Assembly (NCBI GenBank): GCA_930367205.1
Contig: OV884013.1
Coordinates: forward strand, 93,063,333-93,127,332
Reading direction: 5' to 3'
Length of the DNA stretch: 64,000 nucleotides
Source: Acanthosoma haemorrhoidale
Lineage: Eukaryota; Arthropoda; Insecta; Hemiptera; Acanthosomatidae
Position 1 is the first letter of the stretch. Every line of letters starts with the position of its first letter. The position numbers and the translations under genes were made by a program. Shown piece after piece: positions 46,539 to 56,917 of this stretch. The notes below the pieces were generated by a model. It had not been told where the DNA came from, made no database searches, and was given only the letters and a program-made list of their open reading frames with translations.

Positions 46539-48525
46539 ATTCTAACTCTAAGTAATACGTCACTAAAGTATTCCCATCAACGCCCATGCACGATTCGCGC
46601 TTCGCGTTCAAGGAGTAAGGCGCGTATGGTGTTTGAATGTTTTAATAGTTTAATATCAAACATGGGCTTTATTTCAAACATTTTTGCCAGCTGACTGAAC
46701 ACCACAAATTCCTGCCATTGCCAAGTCACGGCTTTATTATTAAACATTAAAGAATTATTAAAATAGTGAGATTGAACACAATTAATAATTGTTCAAATAA
46801 AACAAAATCAAAGCTTGGTAAAATGTAATGTAATTCCTATACAGTAATAATATATCTAAAATCTGCTTTCACCTCTTTAACACATTGAAGTAAATTTAAA
46901 GATATGGTTTTATAGAATTAAATTTTTCTCATTTACATTTAAATAACACATTCAACAAATCTAACCATGGAAAATAGTACAATAATTATTCTACTCATAA
47001 TTTTAAATAATATTTCAAGGTATTAGGAGAACACTGCTCAAAAAATAACCATTTCTGTTTTATTTCAATTTTTTTTTTCTTATATAGAGTCTGTAAAATT
47101 GAAATACAATTTTACATGCCTTTGTTTGATGACTAATACTTTTGTGTTCATAGATTCAAAATGCTGTTGTTTTCAATAAATAATTTCATTAACAGTAGGA
47201 AATTCAGGATTATCCAGATTTTTTTTCGTTTGAAGACATCAAAGTCTGCTGACTGAAGGTCAATCAGTCAAAGTATTCGAAACACAACATAAAAGAGAAG
47301 ATCTGTGGTCTAAATAAATTTCCAAATGCAATATCTAGGATTAGTAATTGTAATTTAAGGCACATCCACACTTTATATACAATTCCGCACACTCATTATG
47401 TATTGTTCACACTTGTTCCAAGATTTTTGATATTCTGCTGCCTTATTATGCTAAAGTTTAAAACCGGTAAGACTCCTAGTTGCTAGTGAACTACCTTCTA
47501 GCTCCTTCTTTCTACTTTCTCTCTGATCCATAATTAAACTAACCCGTAAATACCTTAGATAAAAATGGATTATTACGCTAAATACACCTTTCATTTTTTT
47601 TGTATATTTCTTTTACATATTTTAGCAAAAAATATTAATTGGGAGAACCATAGAAGCCAGAGCTGTCTACAATTCTACAAGGTTGTTGTGTAAAGCAGTA
47701 GTTGACATCAAAATGCACGTCCTGCCTACCAGACAGATGGGACTGTCATTTCGCCAGGACAGTCGGCCTCAGAAGTGACCGGGGCTTTGTCTAGCTTTCG
47801 TGCTCAATCATGGTATACAATTGCTGTTTTCAATATTATTAAAACCGAAAAAAACTTTAGCCAATCTCTTTCCAGTAAAATAATTATAAAAGTTACAATA
47901 ATTAAAAAATCACTGTTGTAAAACCAAAATCAAGAAAATGATCCTATATATGTGGTGATTAATGACACTTGGGGGAGACATGTCCAAAAAAACATGTATT
48001 AATTTATGTCAACTAATAAAATCCTATATTATGTCATTTTTATGATTATGAGATAATTTCACAATTAAAATTTAATTCTTTATGGAAGGGCTTAATATTT
48101 CATTTACGAACTCTTCAAAGAACTGAGCTTGTGTAAAATTATATAGACCATCGCAGCACAAATCTCTTGATGCTTAATCCCTCATAACAAATGAATAACA
48201 AAACTACTAAAGAAATCTTGATGAAAATTAGATGTATTCTTGGAAAATGTTTATAGCATTTTCCCCCGTAAAGCATTTGTATATAGTCATAAAACCCCCG
48301 TGAGATGTCCAGTTTTATTAAACAATTCTTCATTTGTTGTATTTTGAATCGTTAAGAATCTCCTATATCTTTACAGAATAAAAATCCAAAACATAGTAAA
48401 AGGGTAAGTTTGGTTTTGAATGAAGAATTAAGCTTTAAATCACTACAAAGAGTGGAACTCTTATTTTATTAAATATTTATTAAATTTTTTTTTTTTAATT
48501 AAATATAAAAAATTGAAATTATTGA
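46539..48525. other. AT-rich non-coding DNA
   Basis: No recognised gene or repeat. The minus-strand frame at 48139-48333 is unremarkable. Confidence 0.5.
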
Positions 48526-48845
48526 AACTTCTTTATTGTGCTAAAATTACAATCTGCCTTATAGTAATTGTAATAAATTTTCTCATTCATACCATATTTA
48601 CAATTTTCATTCACTCGCTCATTCATAGAATATTCACAAACAGCCCTGAGACCAACTAAATCCACTTGGTTGTCACCTCCCTCGCATGCGAAAGAGGAAG
48701 CGGAGTCTTGGGGTGTGTGGAGGTGGGGGGTTTCCTCCACCAGCCGCGTCACCGGATAAGAGCTAGTGGAGGCTGAAGGAGAGCGCGAGAGCCATATACG
48801 CTCAGGACTTGATTGGAGAAACTGGCCATTGCCAGTACTCCTACT
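48526..48845 (-). mobile_element. Jockey-like LINE family 3, 3' tail, copy 5
   Basis: Minus-strand copy of the 3' untranslated region from the GGCCATTGCCAG segment to a CACAATAAAGAAGTTTCAAT terminus. A G/T-rich insertion or expansion near 48710-48735 is specific to this copy. Its 5' truncation point meets the start of anonymous repeat X exactly. Confidence 0.85.
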
Positions 48846-49041
48846 GTCCTAAGCCCCTACAAGCCCAGATGAAATTCTGTATCTGTCTGTTATCATTGTG
48901 GTATGAAGGTCCAAAAATTATGAAACTCAAAAAAAAGATCAGTTTCAGACATGCAGTTATGGAAATTTTGACCGGATATAATATCTTCTGTTGAAAATAT
49001 ATCACACAAGTCATTCGTATAGGGTCTTCTAGAGGGAGTGT
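48846..49041. repeat. Anonymous repeat X, copy 1 (uninterrupted)
   Basis: About 196 bp starting GTCCTAAGCCCCTACAA and containing GAAATTCTGTATCTGTC, GATCAGTTTCAGACA, TTGAAAATATATCACA and GTCATTCGTAT. It is shared with 56043-56202 plus 56853-56917. The stretch 48991-49003 (TTGAAAATATATC) is the site where the second copy has been split by a LINE. Identity of the repeat is unknown. Confidence 0.82.
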
Positions 49042-49794
49042 CTTTTTTATTATGATAAAATTACAATCTCCCTCATTGGGCAATAAGTAATTGTGATAAA
49101 TGTTTTCATTCACTCGCTCATTCATACAGTATTTACAAACAGCCCAGAGACCTCCTGAATCCACATGGTCACAAATCCCTCGCGTGCGAAAGAGGAAGCG
49201 GAGTCTTAGGAAGTCCCCCACGCTCCTCCGTCAGCCGCGTCACCGGATACGAGACAGTGGAGACTGACGCGAGAGATGCCGATGGAGAAGAGCACGAGAG
49301 CCACAAACGCTCAGAACACGATTGGAGTAGCTGGCCATTGCCAGGACTCCCACTGTCACGCATTTATAGCAGGTAACGAAGCCACTGCCGTTTCAGTCTC
49401 CAAGGAGGATTATAGGGATGAGTGACGCAGTGCAATGACTGTGCTACAGGATTAGGGTGGTTGGAAAGGCTACTGTGGAATTTCATAAACTTGGAAGGGA
49501 TGAGTTCTAGAATGTAGGGTATATTAAGATCGTTAAGAAGGGTTTTGTTGCTGACATAATAAGGGGCATTTACTATTATTCTCAGGGCATTACTTTTGAT
49601 TAAAAGGATTGCATACGCTTGATGTTCTACTTTTTTGCTGTCCCCATTCACTTATTCCGTATGTCCAGATTGGCTTACTACAGACAAAGTGTAACTTTGT
49701 TGATTAGTAATTTATTTTCTTTTGAGAGATGGGATATCCTTTGAAGTAGTTTGTACAGTTCTTGTCTTTTTTGCCTCGTATGTGGGTTTGAGGT
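49042..49794 (-). mobile_element. Jockey-like LINE family 3, 3' part, copy 6
   Basis: Minus-strand 5'-truncated copy. It retains the RT C-terminal region: the frame 49651-49364 reads IIVNAPYYVSNKTL, LNDLNIPYILELIPSKFMKF and SSLSNHPNPVAQSLHC, ending RLKRQWLRYLL. The full 3' untranslated region follows. The more upstream portion is broken by a deletion and frame changes near 49660-49700. Its 3' end meets repeat X in the same way as the copy at 56918-57850, so both were probably duplicated together. Confidence 0.85.
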
Positions 49795-50744
49795 TAATAT
49801 AAAAATTAAAATATTAATCAGCGCGATACTAATTTTAGCAACACTGATATTTTTCTTGTTCTTATTTATATAATATATAGTAGTAAACCAAATTGTTATA
49901 ATGTATCTTGGAAAAGATTATTACTGCTTAAGTTCCCACAGTAGATCTCGGTGCACTGCAATTCTAACATTGTCATTACTTGTTACGAGGTACAAATAAA
50001 GTGTAACTTTGTTGATTAGTAATAGATAGAAGTGATAGTTGTGATAGTGATAGAACGTGAGGAGGTTGGCCGTGAGGAAATCAACCATAGGATCAACAGA
50101 GAAAGGGGGAATATCAAAGGGTCCATTGCATCGCTTCTAAATCAGGACAGTCTTGAAAGTAAGAGAGTTGAGGTTAGGTTAAGTGATATTTCTAGGAGAG
50201 GGAAGACATCAAGTTTGTATTATAAGGAAATTAGATTGTGGGCCGATAGGAAGGGCGTTAGGAGTCGATAAAAGGAAATTTGATTCACGGGGATATTTAC
50301 AAATGCATTTTAGTACAGTGCTACATTAACGATGCTTAAAATCAGTAATTTTATGATCTACAATATGAATAAATACACTTAAAACCATTGGAATTTTTTG
50401 TGTCATTTTTATAAGTAATTGACTTCAACTAAAATACTAACACTAAAATTGTATTTATAAATCAATAAGGTCTTATTGCCTTATAATAGATGATATTTTA
50501 GTTGCTTGAAGAAAATCAAATAGTTTGCTGTACGTAAGCATTTTTACGCTTGTTAGAAGTAGACTGGCTGAATTGGCCAGTAGAGTTGGATGTGTGTTTG
50601 ATACAAATCGTTTTCTCAGGATTTCAGTATATAGGTTGTTGTAAATGACTGATACTCCAGAATTGGCGATACATATGCCTCTGCAATGCAGTATGATATT
50701 GTGCAAAAGAACATAGAGATTGAACAAGCTTAAGGCCCATTATT
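49795..50744. other. Unassigned DNA with short open frames
   Basis: A 79-codon plus-strand frame at 50032-50271 is strongly charged (many Arg, Glu, Lys, Ser) and unrecognised. A 27-bp piece of the LINE family 3 sequence (AAGTGTAACTTTGTTGATTA) recurs at about 49686 and 50000. A minus-strand frame at 50473-50727 is unrecognised. Confidence 0.4.
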
Positions 50745-50749
50745 GTCTC

Positions 50750-51495
50750 TGTAGCGACCACTAACTACATAAGTTAAATCACCCTATACTCTGGTGCACA
50801 CATATTGTAAGCAAAGTAAAATAACAGGAACTAAGTGTATGTAAATCATTGTAAGTTGTTAGTAATAAGCCATGCGCGGGACCGGCAGTCGTAAAACAAG
50901 TCAGGTAAGAGGGTCGACGGTCGTCAGCCATAAAACCGGAGAGGGGTACCATCTAGCAGCCATAAAACAGTCATAAACCTAAGAGGGGTTGGCCACCTGG
51001 CCTATATAAACATACCCTTTCAGACCGATTCCACCTTCCGTCAGGAAGGGGAAAATACTTTTAACCCTGGGACTTCTAGTCCTAAATCCCACTCAGTCTT
51101 CTACTCTCTTAGTCTCCTCACCCGATTTCACTCAGTGACGCTTTACGCCCGGGCCACTGGCCCAGGAAGTCAGTCTCTTAGACTCCTCGTCAGCCCACTC
51201 TCTTCTCAGTGCCTCTGAGTCTGTCACCCTGTCTTTCAGTCTACTTGCAGACCCTCTGACGACTTGTTCTGTGACGCTGCTGGGCTCCCGCTCGAACTCT
51301 GAAAACTGGCCTTATTCTTTATTAAACCTCTGTACCTCTTCTCCTGAACATAGTGCATTGTCGGGGCACATACCCATCATAAATGGAGTCAGATATTAAC
51401 GCCGTCCTGGAACGATTGTCCAGGTTATTAACTCGAACAATCCGCACTTGTCACCAGGGCTAGGTGATCAGGCACCTCCTAGTGACAACCCGACA
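50750..51495 (+). mobile_element. Solo LTR, 746 bp, with 5-bp target duplication
   Basis: Starts TGTAGCGACCACTAACTAC, ends ACAACCCGACA, and is flanked by GTCTC at 50745-50749 and 51496-51500. It has the layout of a promoter-bearing LTR: TATATAA at 51003-51009 after a long upstream part, a CT-rich transcribed leader and ATTAAA at 51321-51326. It is homologous at both ends to the minus-strand LTR at 13620-14524. No primer-binding site or coding region follows, so it is solo. The superfamily is uncertain (BEL/Pao or copia-like by duplication length). Confidence 0.9.
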
Positions 51496-51500
51496 GTCTC

Positions 51501-52380
51501 TAATTCTAGATTGTGATCTGGCGTTACAGTGAGGGCTGTTACTCACAGAATAATTACGATTAGAAGTGTAAATTGCAGTGCATAAAAGAAAAAAAAGGTT
51601 GTAAATTTGGGTTTCTATAGCTTGGATAGCGTAATATTTCTTAATTTCCTACTTGAATTGACAATGATATAATGAAATTGCATAATATAACAGGTTATAT
51701 AAGTGGATCTGATTAATTAAGACGAACCTGGGTCTGATTAATTAGGAAAAAACCCTAACTAGTATAAAATGAAATATCTTGTAGTAAATAAAATCAGTGC
51801 AATGAAGTATGCATGTTCGTTTACCAATAACAAAAATCTTCGAATAGAAAAAAATAATGGAAATAAATAAATAATAATGGTTTTGGCAGTTTAGCTAAAT
51901 AGAAAATTAAATTACCCGTCCAATAATATTTAATCGATTACAGCAGGAAAGCTTGCAGAAGTCTTGGAGGATCTGCAATTTGAAAACATATTACCAATGT
52001 TGTATCTGAATGTAATTGTTTGTTTAGGAAGAACTGAAGAGCATTCACAGTTGTTTTATAGTATAGGCAGTGGCTCAAATTTCACCGTTGTCAGTGAATA
52101 ATAAATTAACCTGCAACCAACACACCCGTCATACAAAAGGATTTTGACAAATAAACGACATGTATAAGTTATTATATCACACAACTCTTTAATTTTTTTT
52201 TATATAGGTAGTGCAAAATAGTGAAAACTAAATTATAGAGCTACCGTTCCCCACGACAGGAAAATAGCTATGCTATTTAGTCGTATCATCAACAGTGTTA
52301 GCAAAGTGCTCAGGATGGCTCAAATGATTAACAACCGGTTTCAAGTGTGATTTCCTATTTACGATCGGGTACAATGTCCT
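51501..52380. other. AT-rich non-coding DNA
   Basis: Nothing recognised. Confidence 0.5.
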
Positions 52381-52399
52381 AAAGTTTTGAATATGCCCC

Positions 52400-52800
52400 T
52401 ATAAGTTTTTTATTAATGCGACTCATCCATGACAAACGGTTGAATAGTTTCGTAGTTGAAAGTTAGTTCATATGATAAATGTAGATTACGAGTAAGGTGA
52501 TACTTCCGTTAGACATTCGTGCGGATCAAGAATAGATTTCCTCTTCGCAGACTAGTCACAAGCAGGTAACTTATCGTGACCATGTGATCATAACGGTAGT
52601 ATACCGTAGTCTCATCAGCAAAGACGGCTATTGATGGCGATTGAAAGATATCATCCAGATAAAATTAAACAAAAGTAGTGACAGAACTGATCCATATCGA
52701 GTACCAAGAAGTCGACTTTTGAGGAATTTGACAGCAGAGAGGCAAACTGCCACAAACCCTCAGCTCGTCGGTTCATTTGGTCTGCAAATATAACTGTCAG
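52400..52800 (-). pseudogene. Reverse transcriptase fossil 2
   Basis: Minus-strand pieces read YGSVLSLLLFN, then after a frame change DDIFQSPSIAVFADETTVYY. This matches the GxPQGSVLSPLLFN block and the catalytic F-A-D-D motif of jockey-type reverse transcriptases. The second Asp of the motif is changed to Glu (FADE, at 52611-52622) and Pro-Gln of motif B is lost. A short, inactive remnant. Confidence 0.62.
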
Positions 52801-52949
52801 AGAAAGGGTAACACTGATTACAGTGGAAAAATTGGTTACTGATACCAAAAGGGACAAACACAAGCCGGTGAAAAAAGAAACAAGTGAAGCGCTGTTATAA
52901 GCGTGGGCCTATATCTCCCATTAAATGTAAACAAGTTGTCTTCAGTTTC

Positions 52950-53958
52950 TTTCTTCCTTGCTCCCTCTCCCGCAAAGAGCGAATAAAGAGAATATAGCAA
53001 CCGGCAGTGTGGATGAACCATGAGCGATGGCCAGCAACCAACTGTCGCTTCAGGAACTACCGGAGAGTGAAGAACCGAAAGGAGTCGACGGACTAGAGGA
53101 GGCTGGTCATTCAAGCTGTGAGCCTCACATCTGAGGTGGTCATCGGAAAATGTATTCTCGCAGGCCCAGGTCAAGTTTGACCGAGGTAATTCTCTCCGAC
53201 TGTTGATGGAGGTTTGCTAAAGGATGAAACAATTCTCAGCGAACACGACTCTCCATTAGTGCCTGATCCACCGCTTCTTTTTTCGTTTCTTTTAGTTTCG
53301 TTGTACAGTTTTGTTTGAGGCAAAAACATATGTTTTGAGATGCATTATCGGCAGAAGGTTAGGCTAGTGTTAAACTTTAATGTATTTGCGGTATCATGGT
53401 TCTATTCATTATTGTTTAGGATATTCCTCTTATTAATAAAAATGTTGTCATGGTTCACTGCCATTTGTGTTAGTTATTTGTCAAGCATAAGTATTCAAAC
53501 TAATAAAGCCTAAAAGGTAAGATTAAAATTTTGATTCGTAATTGTGGATACTAATACTTTTTTATCTATCAGGCACGAATCAAGGTGACAAGGTGACAAT
53601 GAAAGACTTAATTAACAACCACATTCATTGTTCCTTTTGATTTAACTTCTAATCTATTACAAAATTTTATAAAGGGATGAATGCATCATAATTATGGTGG
53701 CTAAGTAAGGGTCCTCCGGTAATATGATGCCCTTGGGGCCTATGTAGGCTCTACTGTCGTAAAGGTAACTTTGTTCCCAAGGGCATATTATATTGCCGGA
53801 TGATCAGCCTCCTCTTGCCCTTCAACTGATTTTGGCCCTTCACCGGTATATCCATTCATGACAATTGGTTGCTGGCCAACGCTCGTGGTCCCGGCACACT
53901 ACCGGCTGCTATATTTGCTTCATTCGCTCATTGCGGGAGAGTGAGCAAGGAAGAAAGG
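52950..53958. mobile_element. Element or repeat pair bounded by about 100-bp inverted repeats
   Basis: The left arm at 52950-53045 and the right arm at 53860-53958 are inverted copies, about 85% identical by eye. Shared strings are TTTCTTCCTTGCTC, CTCTCCCGCAA, GAGCGAAT, AATATAGCA and TGGCCAGCAACCAA. Weak similarity continues inward to about 53078 and 53836. The interior of about 800 bp has no recognised gene; the minus frame at 52836-53174 crosses an arm. It could be a non-autonomous DNA transposon or two insertions of one repeat. No target duplication was found. Confidence 0.6.
53715..53800. repeat. Strong hairpin sequence
   Basis: TCCGGTAATATGATGCCCTT at 53715 on pairs with its near-complement AAGGGCATATTATATTGCCGG ending at 53800. 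The stem is about 23 bp with a two-base bulge, and the loop is about 37 bases. It sits inside the interval bounded by the 52950/53958 inverted repeats. Confidence 0.85.
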
Positions 53959-55896
53959 CCACAGAAGTAAAAAGAACATCCATCGAAACTCAACAAGCCA
54001 CAGCAAGAACGAGTATTTTAAGAAGCTAAGATTTTAAATTTTCATTTTGTACAATTTTTTTCCGTCATAATGTCAGTTTTTAATGTTTTTACATTCTTTG
54101 GAAGTAAAGTCTACCTAACGATTAGATCATTTAGAATTTATAGCTCATCATTCAGTCTTCAACTTAATTACACAGTCCACTCACCAGTTTTTATTTGTAT
54201 GTGATTGTTAAGTTACAACTACAATATTTGAACAGTACCATTTAGAACCGACATATTTGAGGAGAAACGGATGGTCTTACAAAGAAGATACGATCGTTAA
54301 AAAAATGAACTTTCAATTGGTATAAATTAGCCTTTTCTTCTGTAGGATTCTCGGGTGATGCAAGAATCTAGTTCTTGCCGCTTACTGTGGATTCTGTTCT
54401 TCCAAGTTCAAATATTTCCAATACTTTGCTAATATTGACACGTTCACTTATATCCTGTCTGGGCAGACACTATTGATATTCCATTATTCCAGGCTGACTG
54501 GAGGAGACGACTATCTCAAGAAGAAAGGGCAGACGCCGGATCTGTGTTCCAGCCGGAGTAAGGAGAGGCCGTGAGTGGTTGGCTAAAACCTATCCTGTGT
54601 AAACAGATACTTTATGGCTGGCGACAGTGAACATGGCTCTGGACCCAACAACAGCATGGCCGCTCGTTTAAAGGTCCCAGCTCCCTTACAACTTTACATA
54701 ATGTGGGCTCAAAATGTTATTCATTGCATTGCAAATGAACATTTTCATATGTACCGACAGTGCATAACTGTTATTCAACAATAGAAGCAGATTATAATTT
54801 ATATCAGTATTTTTTTTATTTTTTATTTCCATACAAACAAGAAGGTTTTTTCCATCTTACATGTTGTCTTTCAGCTGTTTATTACAGTGTAGTGAAATAC
54901 ATTTCATAATAATTACGGGCTTTGGTAAATTTGCGTTAAACTAAGCAAAGGGGTTTCTATATAACATCTTCACAAAATAGCTTAGGTCTATAGTACATAC
55001 GCATTATGTTATTAATATTAGTAGTTTAAGACGGAGTGAAAGAATATTTGAACAAAGCAAATCGCTAAATACTTGTAATGTTTAAATTAGCAGCAATGAT
55101 ATTCCGTTTGAAAGCACATCCATGACGAGAAGTATTTTGTAAGGATCTAGACGAATTATTTAAGTATTCTTCCAAACCCTTTTTCTCACATATCCCCTGT
55201 ACATCAATGTCACGTGGAACACTGGCCGTATCATATAGAATTTAGTGTAATAGGGTTTAAACGCACTACAGTCCATCGTCTTTTTATATTAATTTAAATT
55301 ATTTTGCGATCCAGTAGCATTTATTGCATAGTTTTTAGAAAAAGCCCAAGAATCCCAAATGTTCCCAGCTGGGGACGAAAATATTTTTAATTCGAGAATC
55401 TCTATATGAATTCCTAGACTAGGATGTTTCATTTGAGGAGTTATTAGTTTTTGTTTTCAAGATGAGAATATTTTCGGCTTAAATGAACGGAGATAGCATT
55501 ATTTTATTTTTTTTTTTAGCATCTCCAAATACAAGGGCTTTCATCGAAGCGAATGTAACCAAGAAATGATATTCAATTATTTGAAATACCTACGTACATG
55601 TTTCAGATAGATTCTTATATTAAACGTCGTTTGAGTAAAATTGTGAAAAAAAAAACTGTTCATTATTTAGAAACTTCATAACAATTCGTTTGGCTTTTGG
55701 CGTCCAGCTGTCCCACATTTTCAACCTCATCGCCATGGTTTCTGTATAATTAAGATAAAATGTACACATAAGATAATAAGATTTCCTCAGTTCTAACATA
55801 TTTATAAATACCTTTTTTTAAAATTTCATGATCCTATCTCCTTATTAATTATAATGATTACTCGATCCAAATCCCTTGAAAAAGAAAAATGATTTT
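53959..55896. other. AT-rich non-coding DNA
   Basis: A GC-richer patch at 54490-54680 is unassigned. No other signal. Confidence 0.5.
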
Positions 55897-55962
55897 GACA
55901 GGGATGGGTCTCGGACCCAGGATTTCACCTTCGCGTACTATTCCTCTAAGCTATCTTAGTAC
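55897..55962 (-). repeat. tRNA-derived sequence (tRNA pseudogene or SINE head)
   Basis: On the minus strand TAGCTTAGAGG (55943-55953) resembles a pol III A box and GGGTCCGAGACCC (55906-55918) a B box, about 25 bases apart. The sequence ends CATCCCTGTC, as many tRNA-derived SINE heads do. A proper acceptor stem and anticodon arm are not evident, so it is not a working tRNA gene. Confidence 0.45.
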
Positions 55963-56042
55963 GATTACATGCTTAGTCAAAATCGAAACTCTTTAGCTTC
56001 ATCTCGCTACATTACAAAACATTACCATGTCCAATTTATATA

Positions 56043-56202
56043 GTCCTAAGCCCCTACAAACTAATGAAATTCTGTATCTGTCCGTTATAATTGTGGTATG
56101 AAGGTACAAAAATTATGAAACTCAAAAAACAGATCAGTTTCAGACACGCGGTGTGGAAGTTTTGACCTGATGTTGAAGAATATCTTCTGTTGAAAATATA
56201 TC
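56043..56202. repeat. Anonymous repeat X, copy 2, left part
   Basis: Matches 48846-49003 up to TTGAAAATATATC (56190-56202), where the LINE copy at 56203-56852 begins. The repeat resumes after the LINE at 56853. Several substitutions and small indels separate the two copies. Confidence 0.82.
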
Positions 56203-56676
56203 GTACGGTACTTAGGCTTCCATCTCGACAAACGACTGACCTGGAACCCACATACGAGACTAAAAAGACAAGAACTAAACAGACGCTTTGGACAACTGTA
56301 CAGACTACTTCAAAGGACATCCCATCTCTCAATAGAAAATAAACTACTAATCTACAAAGTTATTCTTAAACCAATCTGGACATACGGAATAGAGCTATGG
56401 GGGACAGCAAAAAAGTCGAACATCAAGCGTATCCAATCCTTTCAATCCAAAGTCCTGAGAACAATAGTAAATGCCCCTTATCATGTCAGCAACAAAACCC
56501 TTCATAACGACCTTAATATACCCTACATTCTAGAACTCATCCCTTCCAAGTTTATGAAATTCCACAGTAGCCTTTCCAACCACCCTAATCCTGTAGCACA
56601 GTCTTTGCACTGCGACACTCATCCCTATAATCCTCCTCGGAGACTGAAACGGCAGTGGCCTCGTGACCTGCTATAA
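56203..56676 (+). pseudogene. LINE family 3 ORF2 C-terminal fragment, 157 codons
   Basis: Translation begins VRYLGFHLDKRLTWNPHTRL and continues LYRLLQRTSHLSIENKLLIY, LKPIWTYGIELWGTAKKSN and LRTIVNAPYYVSNKTLHNDL, ending RRLKRQWPRDLL then TAA. This is the thumb and C-terminal region of a jockey-type reverse transcriptase. The YLG block and the L-KPIWTYG-ELWG block are typical of the clade. The endonuclease, palm and YADD motif are absent because the copy is truncated, and there is no start codon of its own. It has no frameshift or internal stop, so it gives the best view of the family in this window. Confidence 0.85.
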
Positions 56677-56852
56677 TCGCGTGACAGTGGGAGTCCTGGC
56701 AATGGCCAGTTTCTCCAATCATGTCCTATTGTATGAATGAGCGAGTGAATGATGACTGTAAATATGGTATGAATGAGATCATTTATCTGTATTATTATTG
56801 CCTTATAAAAGGCAGATTGTAATTATTGCACAATAAAGTTCTGAATTGAGAA
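56203..56852 (+). mobile_element. Jockey-like LINE family 3, copy 7, inserted in repeat X with 13-bp target duplication
   Basis: 5'-truncated plus-strand insertion between two copies of TTGAAAATATATC (56190-56202 and 56853-56865). It carries 157 open codons of the RT C-terminal region (56203-56673, TAA at 56674-56676). The 3' untranslated region follows but lacks the long middle part seen in other copies. It ends AATAAAGTTCTGAATTGAGA without a long A tail. Intact coding, exact target duplication and nesting in a repeat make it one of the youngest copies of the family here. Confidence 0.92.
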
Positions 56853-56917
56853 TTGAAAATATATCACATAAGTCATTCGTATCACATAGTCTTCTAAACG
56901 GAGTGTTTTTGTTATTA
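56853..56917. repeat. Anonymous repeat X, copy 2, right part
   Basis: Resumes at TTGAAAATATATCACATAAG and continues GTCATTCGTAT and GTCTTCTAAACGGAGTGT, matching 48991-49041. Confidence 0.8.
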
